A stretch of DNA of 64,000 nucleotides from Pseudofrankia saprophytica (GCF_000235425.2 NZ_KI912266.1:5329217-5393216); one strand, 5' to 3'. Counted from the stretch's first letter, positions 35,121 through 44,225 are shown. Program-made: numbers and translations. Notes: a model not told the origin generated them from the sequence alone.

Positions 35121-35900
35121 GTGGATCTTGAACTTGCGGGGCGACGCGCGATCGTGACGGGCGGCAGCCGGGGCATCGGGCTGGCGGTGGCCGGCGCGCT
35201 GCTCGCCGAGGGCGCCCGGGTGGTGATCGCGGCGCGCGACGGTGAGCGGCTCAAGGCGGCGGCGGCCCGGCTGGCCGCCGGCGCCGATGGCGGGGTGGTC
35301 GTCCCGGTCGTGGCGGACACCGGCAGCGACGAGGCCGTGCGGGAGCTGGTCGCTCGCACCGTCGACGAGCTCGGTGGGGTCGACATCCTGGTCAACAACG
35401 CCGCCCGCGTCGGCGGCGCGGGCGGCCCCGGGGGCGTGCGCGCCCTCGCCACCGCGGATGCCGCCGCCGACCTCAACGTGAAGGTGCTCGGCTACCTGCG
35501 GACCGCGCAGGAGGTCATTCCCCACTTCACGGCGCAGCGATGGGGCCGCATCATCAACATCGGCGGGGTGGCCGCCCGCCAGGTCGGCCTCGTCTCCGGT
35601 TCGATCCGCAACGCCGGCATCGTCGCGCTGACGAAGACCCTCGCCGACGAGCTCGGCGCCCACGGCGTCACCGTCAACGCCGTCCACCCCGGCTTCACCC
35701 GGACCGACCGGCACGACGGCACCATCACGGTGACCGAGGAGCAGCTCGCCGCCGCGGCCAGGAGCATCGTCATCGGCCGGGTCGTGACGGCGGACGAGGT
35801 CGCGGCCGTCGTCACCTTCCTCGCCTCACCCGTCGCCGCCGCCATCACCGGCGAGTCCCTCGCCGCCGGCGGCGGCACTCCCGGCCCCATCCACTACTGA
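35121..35900 (+). CDS. SDR-family protein lacking the usual Tyr-Lys catalytic pair
   Basis: 259 residues. Normal cofactor loop (VTGGSRGIGLAVAG) and NNAARVGG, but the active-site region reads GGVAARQVGLVSGSIRNAGIVALTK. Aligned on the ALTK segment, the Tyr and Lys of YxxxK are Gly and Asn. This SIRNA-type variant is met in some actinobacterial SDRs; the mechanism is unclear. GTG 35121 lies 3 bases after the LLM stop, so co-transcribed. Confidence 0.85.
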   Translation: MDLELAGRRAIVTGGSRGIGLAVAGALLAEGARVVIAARDGERLKAAAARLAAGADGGVVVPVVADTGSDEAVRELVARTVDELGGVDILVNNAARVGGAGGPGGVRALATADAAADLNVKVLGYLRTAQEVIPHFTAQRWGRIINIGGVAARQVGLVSGSIRNAGIVALTKTLADELGAHGVTVNAVHPGFTRTDRHDGTITVTEEQLAAAARSIVIGRVVTADEVAAVVTFLASPVAAAITGESLAAGGGTPGPIHY

Positions 35901-36039
35901 CCAGGCGAGATCGGCGACCTTTTCGTCAACGGCCGCGCTCCGGCCCTCCTCTTCCCGGCGCCCTCGGGTATCGGTACGGCGGAGCAGTCGAGCCAGCCTC
36001 AGCGGGCACCAGGCCGGCCGCATCGGGAATTGTGGGCGG

Positions 36040-36501
36040 ATGAACGCCCTCAGGGTCCGGGCAGCTCGGCCGGACGACTACGACACCATCGCGGCGGTGG
36101 CGGACGACTGGTGGGGCCGGCCCATCGACGCCGCACTCCCGCGGCTCTTCCTCGACCATTTCCACCAGTCCAGCCGGGTCGTCGAGGACGACCACGGCCT
36201 GGCGGCCTTCCTCGTCGCCTTCCTGTCACCATCTCAGCCACGCATCGCCTACATCCACTTCGTCGGCGTGCGGCCCGACCAGCGCCGCGGCGGTTGGGCA
36301 CGCCGCCTCTACGAGGAGTTCTTCCAACGCGCGCGGGCGGCGGGCTGCCGAGAGGTCCACGCGATCACCGGACCGGGCAACACCGGCTCGATCGCGTTCC
36401 ACCGCCGCCTCGGATTCGCCGTCGGCGGTCCCGTGCCGGATTACAACGGCCCGGGGCGCCCCATGGTGACCTTCCGCCGGCCGCTGACGGACGAGTCCTA
36501 G
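36040..36501 (+). CDS. GNAT-family N-acetyltransferase
   Basis: 153 residues, single GNAT domain: RVRAARPDDYDTI, HFVGVRPDQRRGGWARRLYE (acetyl-CoA loop, with GGW where QxxGxG/A is usual) and GNTGSIAFHRRLGF. Substrate unknown. ATG 36040. Confidence 0.88.
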   Translation: MNALRVRAARPDDYDTIAAVADDWWGRPIDAALPRLFLDHFHQSSRVVEDDHGLAAFLVAFLSPSQPRIAYIHFVGVRPDQRRGGWARRLYEEFFQRARAAGCREVHAITGPGNTGSIAFHRRLGFAVGGPVPDYNGPGRPMVTFRRPLTDES

Positions 36502-36743
36502 CCACGACACCCAGGGCAGCGCCCTGCGCGCACTAGCCGACATCGGCTTGGGCGCGGGCGAGACAAGGCCAAGCGCGTCGCCTTGGTCAGCGGCGTGAGG
36601 CTGACGGACCCGGAGCCGACCAGACGCCGCGTGGAACGCCGCCGCCCCGACCGGTCGGGCACCGCGACGCCGGACAGTGCGGGATGGGCGAACGCCACAG
36701 ATCTGGACGGAACATCGGCGGCGATGCCCGGATTGGACGCGAT

Positions 36744-37919
36744 GTGACTGTGTCTTCGAGTGTTGCGACGACTGCGAGTGTCACGGCGGCCGCGTCCCCG
36801 CTGAGCAGTGAGCGCCTGTTGGACGGGGTGGACGCGGCGGCGCTGTTCACGCCGTTCGCGCTGTCCGGCGTCGAACTCGCCAACCGGTTCGTGATGGCGC
36901 CGATGACCCGCCAGTTCTCCCCGGACGGAGTGCCGGGCGAGGACGTGGCCGGCTACTACGCACGGCGGGCGGAGCACGTCGGCCTCGTCGTGACCGAAGG
37001 CACCTATGTCGATCATCCGTCGGCCGGGGCCAGCGACCGGGTGCCGCGGTTCTACGGCGACGAGGCGCTGGCGGGCTGGCGCCAGGTCGCCGACGCCGTG
37101 CACGCGGTAGGCGGACGGATCGTCCCGCAGCTGTGGCATCTCGGCGCCGGCCGCACGGCGGGTGCCCCGCCGCACCCGGAGGCGGCGGTGTTCTCCCCTT
37201 CCGGCCTGCGGCCCGACGGAACGGTGGTCGGCGACGAGCCGAGCACCGCGGAGATCGACGAAGTGGTCGCCTCCTTCGCCCGCGCCGCGGCCGACGCCCG
37301 CAGGGCCGGATTCGACGGCGTCGAGCTGCACGGGGCGCACGGCTACCTGCTGGATCAGTTCTTCTGGCCGCGGACCAACCGCCGCGCCGACGGCTACGGC
37401 GGAAGTCTGGCCAACCGGGCTCGGATCGGGGCCGACGTCGTCGCCGCGGTCCGTGGAGAGGTGGGACCTGACTTCCCGGTGATCTACCGGTTCTCCCAGT
37501 GGAAGGGCGCCGACTACGACGCCCGGATCGCCGAGACCCCCGACGAGCTCGCGGCGCTGCTCACCCCGCTCGCGGACGCCGGGGCCACCGCGCTGCACGT
37601 CTCCACCCGCCGTTACTGGCTGCCGGCGTTCGACGGCTCCCCGCGCACCCTTGCCGGCTGGGCCAAGAACCTCACCGGCCTGCCCACCATCGCGATCGGC
37701 TCGATCGGCGTGCCGACGGCCTTCCGCGGCGACCACGAGGGCGCGGTACCGACCATGAGCCTCGCTCCGCTGCTGGAGTTGTTCGACCGTGGCGAGTTCG
37801 ACCTGGTCGCCCTCGGCCGCGTCCTGCTCTCCGACCCGGCCTGGACCACCAAGCTGCGTGACGGTCGCCTGTCCGAGATCCGGGCCTACGACCAGGCCGA
37901 CGGGTCCCGCCTGACCTGA
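36744..37919 (+). CDS. NADH:flavin oxidoreductase (old yellow enzyme family)
   Basis: About 391 residues. OYE barrel: ELANRFVMAPMTRQFS, VTEGTYVDHP, LWHLG, FDGVELHGAHGYLLDQFFWP with His-Gly-Ala-His active-site motif and RTNRRADGYGGS. FMN-dependent ene-reductase of enones or related compounds. The start is uncertain: GTG 36744 gives a short Ser/Ala-rich leader; ATG 36684 would add 20 unconserved residues. Stand-alone; the 240 bases upstream show no other gene. Confidence 0.9.
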   Translation: MTVSSSVATTASVTAAASPLSSERLLDGVDAAALFTPFALSGVELANRFVMAPMTRQFSPDGVPGEDVAGYYARRAEHVGLVVTEGTYVDHPSAGASDRVPRFYGDEALAGWRQVADAVHAVGGRIVPQLWHLGAGRTAGAPPHPEAAVFSPSGLRPDGTVVGDEPSTAEIDEVVASFARAAADARRAGFDGVELHGAHGYLLDQFFWPRTNRRADGYGGSLANRARIGADVVAAVRGEVGPDFPVIYRFSQWKGADYDARIAETPDELAALLTPLADAGATALHVSTRRYWLPAFDGSPRTLAGWAKNLTGLPTIAIGSIGVPTAFRGDHEGAVPTMSLAPLLELFDRGEFDLVALGRVLLSDPAWTTKLRDGRLSEIRAYDQADGSRLT

Positions 37920-37998
37920 CGACCCGTGGCCGGGCCGCCGCCGGCCCGCCACCACCCGTGGTGTCGATCAAGCCGCGTTCCCAAGGAGCTGCCCGGCC

Positions 37999-38607
37999 AT
38001 GCCTTCGTCCTTTGGCGTCACCGCCACGCCCGATGGACAAAACCCGCAGCTCCAGTCGGTGCGGTTCCGACGCGCCGGTGCGGACGACGCCGAGCAGATC
38101 GCGGCTCTCCATGCCGACAGCTGGCGCCGCCACTACCGCGGTGCCTATGCCGACTCGTTCCTCGACGGTGACGTGGCGGCCGACCGCCGTGCGGTGTGGT
38201 CGACGCGGCTGGGCGTACCGGCCAACAACGAGACGATCCTCGCCGAGCACGACGCCCGTGTGGTGGGCTTCATCCACGTCGAGTTCGACGACGACCCGCG
38301 GTGGGGCAGCCTCGTCGACAACCTGCACGTGACCCACGACCTGCGTCGGACGGGTATCGGCACGCGGCTTCTCCATCGCGCCGCCCGCGCCGTCGCCGGG
38401 CACGGGGCCAACAATGCGATGTATCTCTGGGTATTGCAGCAGAACACCGCCGCGCTGCGGTTCTACCAAGCGCTAGGAGCCACCGACGAGGGGACGGCGC
38501 CTGTATCACCGCCCGGCGGGGACCCGGCCCGGCTCCAGGGCGCGCCGCGCAAGCTGCGCATGGCCTGGGCCGACGTCGCGAGGCTGTTCTCCGACGGCCA
38601 CCGGTGA
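37999..38607 (+). CDS. GNAT-family N-acetyltransferase
   Basis: 202 residues. VRFRRAGADDAEQIAALHADSWRRHYRGAYAD start, VDNLHVTHDLRRTGIGTRLLHRA acetyl-CoA loop and NTAALRFYQALGA. Typical full-length GNAT with an extended C-terminus. ATG 37999, 79 bases after the OYE gene. Substrate unknown. Confidence 0.9.
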   Translation: MPSSFGVTATPDGQNPQLQSVRFRRAGADDAEQIAALHADSWRRHYRGAYADSFLDGDVAADRRAVWSTRLGVPANNETILAEHDARVVGFIHVEFDDDPRWGSLVDNLHVTHDLRRTGIGTRLLHRAARAVAGHGANNAMYLWVLQQNTAALRFYQALGATDEGTAPVSPPGGDPARLQGAPRKLRMAWADVARLFSDGHR

Positions 38608-38727
38608 CGCGGGCGTAGAGCAAGCTGATCGCCACGGCCGGCAGAGCCTGGCCATGGGCCGGAATGCTGTTGCCGCGCGACGCCGGGTCACGCCGGGGTC
38701 GGCGGTGCTGCCGTTCTCGCCGTCACC

Positions 38728-39552
38728 CTAGCCGTCGGTCCGACGGTCGAACTGGGCCAGGAGGTCCAGGGTGATGTCGCGCAGGCGGCGCGCGTCGTCG
38801 AGCGCCCACAGCGCCGGCTTCAGCGGCACCCGCTGGCCTTCGAGCACGGCGGTCAGGCGTTCCCGTCCGGGCGGTTCGAGGAACGGGAGGATCTGGGCCA
38901 CGGCTGTCGACACCGGCTTGCCGATCACTCGCAGCTGGTCGACCTGCGCGGCGGTGACCGGGTCGTACTCACCGGCGAAGCTCGTGACGACCACCCCCGG
39001 GTGGTTGAGGACATACCTGATGCCCGTGTCGGCATAGGTCTCGACGAAGTCGAGGCCGAGCAGGTCGTCGAGCCGGGCGGCGTGCCCCATCGCCCCAACG
39101 CCGTGGTAGGCGCGTTCCAGTTGCAGGTCGTCCCACCGGACCGGCTCGGTCTGGCCGGCCCCACCGAAGTTGAGCACGACCGGGTGCTCGGCGCGGCTCA
39201 GCGGGCCGACCAGCCCGTGGCTGAGCAGGAACCTGCTGAGATAGAACAGCGCGAAGGTGCTCTCGAACCCGTCGGCGGTGACCACGCGAGCTGGCAGGTG
39301 GTAACGCGCGCCGAGCACGAGCACGTCGATCACCGGGTGCCGCCGCGAGATCCACTCGACCAGGCGGCGGTTCTCGGCCACCTCGCTCAGGTCGGCGGCG
39401 ATGAAATGTGCCCGGTCGCCGGAGTTCTCGAAGGCCCGGCCCTTCTTCTCGCTGCGCCCCACGACGAGCACCTCGAACCCGCGGCGGAGGTACTCCGCTG
39501 CGAGCCCCCTGCCGATGCCGTCGGTACCGCCTGTGATCACAGCCGTCGCCAT
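38728..39552 (-). CDS. SDR-family NAD(P)-binding protein
   Basis: 274 residues. ITGGTDGIGRGLA cofactor loop and VLVLGARY; the catalytic Ser region is LNFGGAGQ and no YxxxK is seen (AYHGVGAMGHAARL in its place), so it belongs to the divergent WW-domain-oxidoreductase-like group. ATG 39552 has GGAGGGG upstream. An AT-rich promoter region with AGATA-N4-TATCT precedes it. Confidence 0.82.
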   Translation of the reverse strand: MATAVITGGTDGIGRGLAAEYLRRGFEVLVVGRSEKKGRAFENSGDRAHFIAADLSEVAENRRLVEWISRRHPVIDVLVLGARYHLPARVVTADGFESTFALFYLSRFLLSHGLVGPLSRAEHPVVLNFGGAGQTEPVRWDDLQLERAYHGVGAMGHAARLDDLLGLDFVETYADTGIRYVLNHPGVVVTSFAGEYDPVTAAQVDQLRVIGKPVSTAVAQILPFLEPPGRERLTAVLEGQRVPLKPALWALDDARRLRDITLDLLAQFDRRTDG

Positions 39553-39593
39553 ACGCCAGCTCCCCTCCGCCGAGGGCGTGCCCAGGTCACGCC

Positions 39594-39607
39594 AGATACT
39601 TTTATCT
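39594..39607. promoter_or_regulatory. AT-rich dyad upstream of the SDR gene
   Basis: AGATA-CTTT-TATCT in a rare AT-rich stretch 42 bases before the leftward ATG. Promoter -10 region or operator. Confidence 0.35.
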
Positions 39608-39612
39608 ATCAA

Positions 39613-40649
39613 AACATCTCCGCGCCGAACGGATCACCCCGGCCGATTGGAGAACCCGCGACCGATGATCGGGACGGTGCCGACGGTCTCACCCGGCGCC
39701 GGCCCGACTCACGATCTAATGGGATCGTCGGAGTCAGAGCGAGGAACCCTAATTACTCAGGTCTCGCATCGGATCCGGTCATGGGTTGTGGGGCGGATCC
39801 CGGCTTCCCGCCCGCCACAGCCCATGGATGGATGGGCGGGCAGCGCGCAGCGGCGGCCGGTCGCTTCTAACCCGCGTCGCGGCGGGCGCCAGCAGGATCC
39901 CGGGCGTCGGGTCAGACGTCATGGGCGCGAAACGGCGCTGGTTGTGACTCTGACGTCGGACAGGACGAGCACGCGGCCGCACGAGCGCCCGGACGGCGCC
40001 CCGACCGAGCCCGGGCCGGGCTCCAAGCGGGGTTGACTCCGCGATCGCCAAGGCAATTCCACGGTGATTGCGTTCCTGCGTACCAGAGCGAGGAAACGAA
40101 ATTACTCAGGTCCGGGCCAGAAGATCCGCATGACGCCGGTCACCTACGCGTAGGGCACGCCGAAGCGGCATCCGACCCGCGCCGACTCGTGCTCCCACCA
40201 GCCGGGACGGCCTGCCTGCCACCAGCCTCTGGCGGACCGTGGCGGATGAATGACCCCATAGGCCCAATCATCTGACACACATCGACAGCAGTACGGCGAA
40301 GTGTGTTGGTTCAGGCTGTCTATGGACACGCCAAAATGCCACGATCCCGCTTCGGAACCAGGGCGCGGTCGAGGGCACTCCAGATTGCCCGCGGCGCGAC
40401 CCAGGCAGTCACACCAGCCGGCCACAACGAGCCGTCAGCGACCACCTCAGCCGTGTTCTCCCAGTCACACCCCGTACACCACGTCCGTCAGACTCCGCCC
40501 TCTGGGATCGTCAAGGCGTTCGTAGAGCAATTGGGTTCTTGCGTGCCAGAGCGCCGAAAACCCCACCGGATCACCGGCGGCATCCTAGCGTGGTCAGTCA
40601 CCAATGGCTTTCAGCGCGCTAACGGGTCAGGGCGGGTCGGCCCCGATTG
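39613..40649. other. Gene-free 1-kb stretch with degenerate direct repeats
   Basis: No frame here has family motifs, a good start site and convincing length together. It holds hairpin-element copy C and a family of imperfect repeats: CAGAGCGAGGAA-CC/AC-TAATTACTCAGGTC-like units at 39735-39763 and 40084-40112 (about 26 of 29 identical), and an ATTGCGTTCCTGCGTACCAG-like unit at 40067-40090 and 40530-40553 (21 of 24 identical). Could be the remains of a mobile element or a regulatory RNA region. Confidence 0.6.
39911..39963. repeat. Dispersed hairpin element, copy C (degenerate)
   Basis: GTCAGACGTCATGGGCGCGA, loop AACGGCGCTGG identical to copy B, then GTTGTGACTCTGACGTCGGACAGGA. Arms pair with several mismatches. 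Third member of the family seen at 23.97 and 31.68 kb. Confidence 0.75.
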
Positions 40650-41174
40650 CTAGCGGGAAGCCGTTCCGCCGGTCGCGCCAGTCCCGAACAGCTCGCGCAT
40701 GCCGGCGAGCATGTGGTCGTGGACGAGCAACAGTACGTCGGCCGTCAGGTCAAGTCTGTCGTCCGGGACGCCGGCGAACACTTCCCGTAGGAGCGCGTGC
40801 CGCGCGGTGCGCACCTTCCGGACAGTCTCACGACCTTTGGACGTTATGGCGATCAGGCTCACGCGCCGGTCTCCCTTGACGGGAGTCGCCTCGACGAGGC
40901 GGTTCTCGCGGAGCTGACGCAGCTGGAGCGAAGCCGTGGAGATGTCGATCCGCAGGCACTCGGCGATGTCGGAGATCCGCAGCGGCTCGGCCAGGTCGAA
41001 GAACTCCAGCAACCGCAGTTCGCTCGGCGGCAGCTCGCAGCCCGAGCGCTCGGCGATCTCCGCCCGGATATGCCTGCTCTCGCTCCAACGCACCAGCGCC
41101 GCGACGCCGGCCTCCAGCCTCTCCAGCGGCGCCTGACCTGATGTACGAGGAGAGGGCGGCAGGGCGGCGCTCAC
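40650..41174 (-). CDS. MarR-family regulator
   Basis: 174 residues. LPPSELRLLEFFDLAEPLRISDIAE, IDISTASLQLRQLRENRLVE recognition helix and KGDRRVSLIAITSKG wing. GTG 41174. It faces the LLM gene at 41502 across 327 bp that include an apparent dehydrogenase gene remnant, so it may originally have controlled that lost gene. Confidence 0.87.
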   Translation of the reverse strand: MSAALPPSPRTSGQAPLERLEAGVAALVRWSESRHIRAEIAERSGCELPPSELRLLEFFDLAEPLRISDIAECLRIDISTASLQLRQLRENRLVEATPVKGDRRVSLIAITSKGRETVRKVRTARHALLREVFAGVPDDRLDLTADVLLLVHDHMLAGMRELFGTGATGGTASR

Positions 41175-41183
41175 CGCGCCAGG

Positions 41184-41342
41184 CTACCCGTTCACCTCCC
41201 GCCGAGCCGGCACGCCGATCACGGCGGTAGCGCCCAGCTCCTGTGCCAGCCCCAGATCGGCTCGCCGGCGGGATGGTGTCCCGGCCACTACCACCCTCAG
41301 CGCGGTCTTCCTGGCCGCGTCCCGGCCCATGACAGTCGGAGA
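41184..41342 (-). pseudogene. Possible remnant of a zinc-type alcohol dehydrogenase gene
   Basis: A minus-strand frame of 52 codons ends at 41184. Its core ALRVVVAGTPS...ADLGLAQELGATAVI has the spacing of the second strand, helix and third strand of an MDR Rossmann fold. Upstream of it no coherent dehydrogenase sequence is seen and nothing follows. Could be chance similarity in a GC-rich frame. Confidence 0.3.
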
Positions 41343-41501
41343 GGCGCGACGACTTGCGCCACAGGCGTGACGAACTGGGCATCGGGCCGCAGCGCCCCGG
41401 CGTGTACTCCCCGCTCCGAATCTCAGGGCAGACCCGTTCGCCGAAACGTCCCGCGCGGCTGACAGAACGGCGAAGCAGCCCCTCGAACGAAAGGCGGAAA
41501 A

Positions 41502-42416
41502 ATGTCTGTAGGAGAAGTCGTCTTCGGTTTTGGCGCGCACTGCGGCATCGGCGACGGGCCGGAGCTGCTGCGCCTGGCCGAGCAGGCCGACCGCGACGGG
41601 CTTGACATTTTCTCGCTGTCAGACCATCCCTACATCGGCGGGCGACTGGACGCGTATGCCTCCCTCGGATTCGTCCTCGGACGGACCCGGCAGCTCGCGG
41701 CCTTCGCCAACGTCACCAACCTGCCGACCCGGCCCGCTCCCGTGCTGGCGCGGACGGTGACGTCGTTGTCCGCGCTCTCCGGCGGCCGCATCGTTCTTGG
41801 CGTAGGTGTGGGTGGTCTGTGGGACCGGATCTCCGACATGGGCGTGCCTCGTCTGTCACCGGGTGACGCCGTCGACGCCTTCGAGGAGGCGGTCGTCCTG
41901 ATCAGGAGGTTGTCCGGTGGCGGTCCGCCGGTCACCCATCGGGGCCGCCACTACCGAGTGGACCAGATCGAGCCGGCGCCGGTGGCCGCCGTCCCCGTGT
42001 GGACCGGATCGGTCGGCCCGAAGTCGCTGACCGCCACCGGCCGCGTGGCCGACGGCTGGATCCCGGGCCACGCGGCGGACTGGCTCAGCCAGCGATACCG
42101 GGAGTCACGGCCGATCATCGACGAAGCGGCGACGGCCGCCGGGCGCGATCCGCATGCGATCCGCACGGTCTACAACCTGCCCGGACGCATCACCGACCGC
42201 CCAGCGGCCGCCACGCGTGACCGCGACGGCCGGTGGACCGGCGGTTCCGCCGACCAGTGGGCCGAGGAGCTGACCGCGGCCGTGCTGACGCACGGCGCAT
42301 CCGGCTTTCTCCTCTTCTCGCCCGGCGGGGGCACGCCGGACGCCGTTTCCGTCGCCCGCTGGGCCCAGGAGATCGCCCCAGCGGTGCGCGAGGCGATCGC
42401 CAAGGAGAACGGCTAA
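41502..42416 (+). CDS. LLM-class oxidoreductase
   Basis: 304 residues. FGFGAHCGIGDGPELLRLAEQADRDGLD, FSLSDHPYIGGRLDAY, LSGGRIVLGVGVGG, HRGRHYRVDQIEP and PVWTGSVGPKSL: luciferase-like barrel of the F420/FMN type without the SsuD motif. Cofactor and substrate cannot be fixed. ATG 41502. Confidence 0.86.
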   Translation: MSVGEVVFGFGAHCGIGDGPELLRLAEQADRDGLDIFSLSDHPYIGGRLDAYASLGFVLGRTRQLAAFANVTNLPTRPAPVLARTVTSLSALSGGRIVLGVGVGGLWDRISDMGVPRLSPGDAVDAFEEAVVLIRRLSGGGPPVTHRGRHYRVDQIEPAPVAAVPVWTGSVGPKSLTATGRVADGWIPGHAADWLSQRYRESRPIIDEAATAAGRDPHAIRTVYNLPGRITDRPAAATRDRDGRWTGGSADQWAEELTAAVLTHGASGFLLFSPGGGTPDAVSVARWAQEIAPAVREAIAKENG

Positions 42417-42540
42417 CGGCCCCTGGCGCGAGCCGGCGACGCGGGGACGAGACGCCTCGGCCCGCGACCGCCGAACGGATAGGACAACCGGCGTTCCAGG
42501 GCCTGCCCTGTCCACTGTTCGCATTTCCACGTACGACGGC

Positions 42541-43611
42541 CTAGCCAGGTACGGCGGGCTGGCGGTCGTGGCCCGGCGCGACGTGCCGGCGCAGGGCGGG
42601 CGCGATGACCTCGCCCAGTCGGTGCAGCGACTCGCGCACCGCGTCCTCGGGCAGGCCGCCCCAGTCGATCAGCGCGTGGACCCGGTCGAAGCGCACCGCG
42701 TCGTACAGCTCGGCGAGCTTCTCGGAGACCTGCTCGGAGGTGCCGATCATCAGGTGCTGGCCAGGACGTAGGCCCAGGGCGAACTGCTCGCGTTCGACGA
42801 CGAAGCCGCCGCCGCCGGGGTGCTTCGGGCGCAGAAAGTCGTGGTAGTAGGGGTAGAGCGACATCGCCTCCCCAGCGCTCGACGTGCCGAAGTAGTGCAG
42901 GGCGACGCCGAGGCGCAGGTCGTCGGCGTGCCCCGACTGGGCGCCGGCCTCCCGGTACACGTCGGCGAGTTCGCGCAGCCGCGCCGGGGTGCCGCCGATG
43001 TAGCCAAGGATCATCGGCAGCCCGAGCCGGCCCGCCCTGGCGGCGCTGGCCGAGGTTCCGCCGACGCCCAGCCAGACCGGCAGCGGCTCCTGGACGGCCC
43101 TGGGCATGACGACCGCGTCGCGTAGCGGCGGCCGGAACCGGCCTCGCCAGGTGACCACCGGCTCAGCGCGGATCTTCATCAGAAGATCCAATTTCTCCTG
43201 GAACACCGCGTCGTACTGCCCGATGTCGACCCCGAACAGCGCGAACGGCTCGGGGTAGGCGCTGCGACCGACGATGATCTCGGCGCGCCCGCCACTGAGA
43301 AGGTCCAGGGTGGCGAAGTCCTGGTAGACCCGGACGGGGTCGAGGGCGCCGAGCGTCGTGACGGAGCTGGTCAGCCGCAGCCGGGAGGTGCGGGCCGCAA
43401 TGGCGGACAGCACTGCGGCCGGCGACGAGACGACGAAGTCCGCGTTGTGATGCTCACCCAGCCCGAAGTGATCCAGCCCGAGCTCGTCGGCCAGCACCCC
43501 GAGCGACACGATCTGCTCGACGCGCTGACGGGGGGTGCGGCGCGTGCCGTCCACGGTCACGGGCTGCAGGTCCGACAGCGAGGTGACGCCGATGTCGAGG
43601 TCCCGGCTCAC
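42541..43611 (-). CDS. LLM-class flavin oxidoreductase (luciferase alpha-like)
   Basis: 356 residues. GLGEHHNADFVVSSPAAVLSA, VRVYQDFATLDLLSGGRAEI and GRSAYPEPFALFG fit the bacterial-luciferase-like branch; WRGRFRPPLRD is shared with the products of 47500-48591 and 52610-53764, so the three are paralogues. GTG 43611. Divergent from an HxlR gene that probably controls it. Confidence 0.86.
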   Translation of the reverse strand: MSRDLDIGVTSLSDLQPVTVDGTRRTPRQRVEQIVSLGVLADELGLDHFGLGEHHNADFVVSSPAAVLSAIAARTSRLRLTSSVTTLGALDPVRVYQDFATLDLLSGGRAEIIVGRSAYPEPFALFGVDIGQYDAVFQEKLDLLMKIRAEPVVTWRGRFRPPLRDAVVMPRAVQEPLPVWLGVGGTSASAARAGRLGLPMILGYIGGTPARLRELADVYREAGAQSGHADDLRLGVALHYFGTSSAGEAMSLYPYYHDFLRPKHPGGGGFVVEREQFALGLRPGQHLMIGTSEQVSEKLAELYDAVRFDRVHALIDWGGLPEDAVRESLHRLGEVIAPALRRHVAPGHDRQPAVPG

Positions 43612-43785
43612 GCGTCGCCAACCTCACGCGGCGCTTCCCACCGGGCCATCGTTCCTGCTCCGGCCCCGGGAGCCCGACCTTCATCCGCGCCGATCTCGCC
43701 GACGGTGCACATCCAGCATCCTCTCGCTCATGAACTATTGATAAGATAGCTCGATACGAAAAACATAGTCAAGGCAAGATCGAGA

Positions 43786-43809
43786 GACACCCCGCGACGG
43801 TAGGGTGTC
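43786..43809. promoter_or_regulatory. Hairpin/operator just upstream of hxlR
   Basis: GACACCC-N10-GGGTGTC, perfect 7-bp arms, ending 6 bases before the HxlR start codon. Preceded by an AT-rich divergent promoter region (43735-43770). Could be an operator or leader hairpin covering the ribosome binding site. Confidence 0.45.
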
Positions 43810-43815
43810 AGCGAC

Positions 43816-44190
43816 ATGGCTGCGAACAGCGATCGGGACGGGACGCAGGCCGCCGCCGGCGGCGGCCTGGACTTCCACACGGCCATCGAGCTGATCGGCC
43901 GGCGCTGGACCGGAGTGATCCTCGCCGAGCTGCTCGCCGGCCCGATGCGGTTCGGCGAGCTGCGCGAGCACATCCCGAGAATCACCGACGCGATGCTCTC
44001 CCAGCGCCTCAAGGAGCTCGAGCAGGCCGAGGTCGTCGAGCGGGTGGTGACCGTGGCCAGGCCGGTGGAGGTCCGTTACGCCCTCACCGCCATCGGCCGC
44101 CGCCTCGAGCCCGTGCTGGACGCGGTCCGAGCGTGGAGCGTGGACTGGGCAGCACATCAGGCAGCCAAGTCAACGCGTGACGCACGTTGA
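43816..44190 (+). CDS. HxlR-family regulator
   Basis: 124 residues: FHTAIELIGRRWTGVILAELL, MRFGELREHIPRITDAMLSQRLKELEQAEVV and a wing. The conserved N-terminal Cys of redox-sensing HxlR proteins is absent (GLDFHTAI), so it likely senses by another route. ATG 43816. Divergent from an LLM gene. Confidence 0.88.
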   Translation: MAANSDRDGTQAAAGGGLDFHTAIELIGRRWTGVILAELLAGPMRFGELREHIPRITDAMLSQRLKELEQAEVVERVVTVARPVEVRYALTAIGRRLEPVLDAVRAWSVDWAAHQAAKSTRDAR

Positions 44191-44218
44191 CCTTGACGTG
44201 GGCGTCAGGGCTTAGCGT
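44187..44218 (+). promoter_or_regulatory. MerR-type promoter driving the MDR-merR operon
   Basis: TTGACC (44187-44192), 19-base spacer, TTAGCG (44212-44217; TAGCGT if shifted by one). The spacer contains CCTTGACG-TGGG-CGTCAGGG, 8-bp arms with one mismatch. The -10 lies 8 bases before GTG 44226, implying a leaderless message. The cognate MerR is encoded downstream in the same operon. Confidence 0.72.
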
Positions 44219-44225
44219 CGCCGCC

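Noticed and set aside
23966-39963. Near-regular 7.7 and 8.2 kb spacing of the three hairpin elements
   Set aside because: Three points are too few; the spacing most likely reflects gene sizes rather than a periodic structure.
40303-40653. 116-codon frame in the gene-free stretch
   Set aside because: No family motif and no ribosome binding site, and it crosses the repeat units; likely non-coding.
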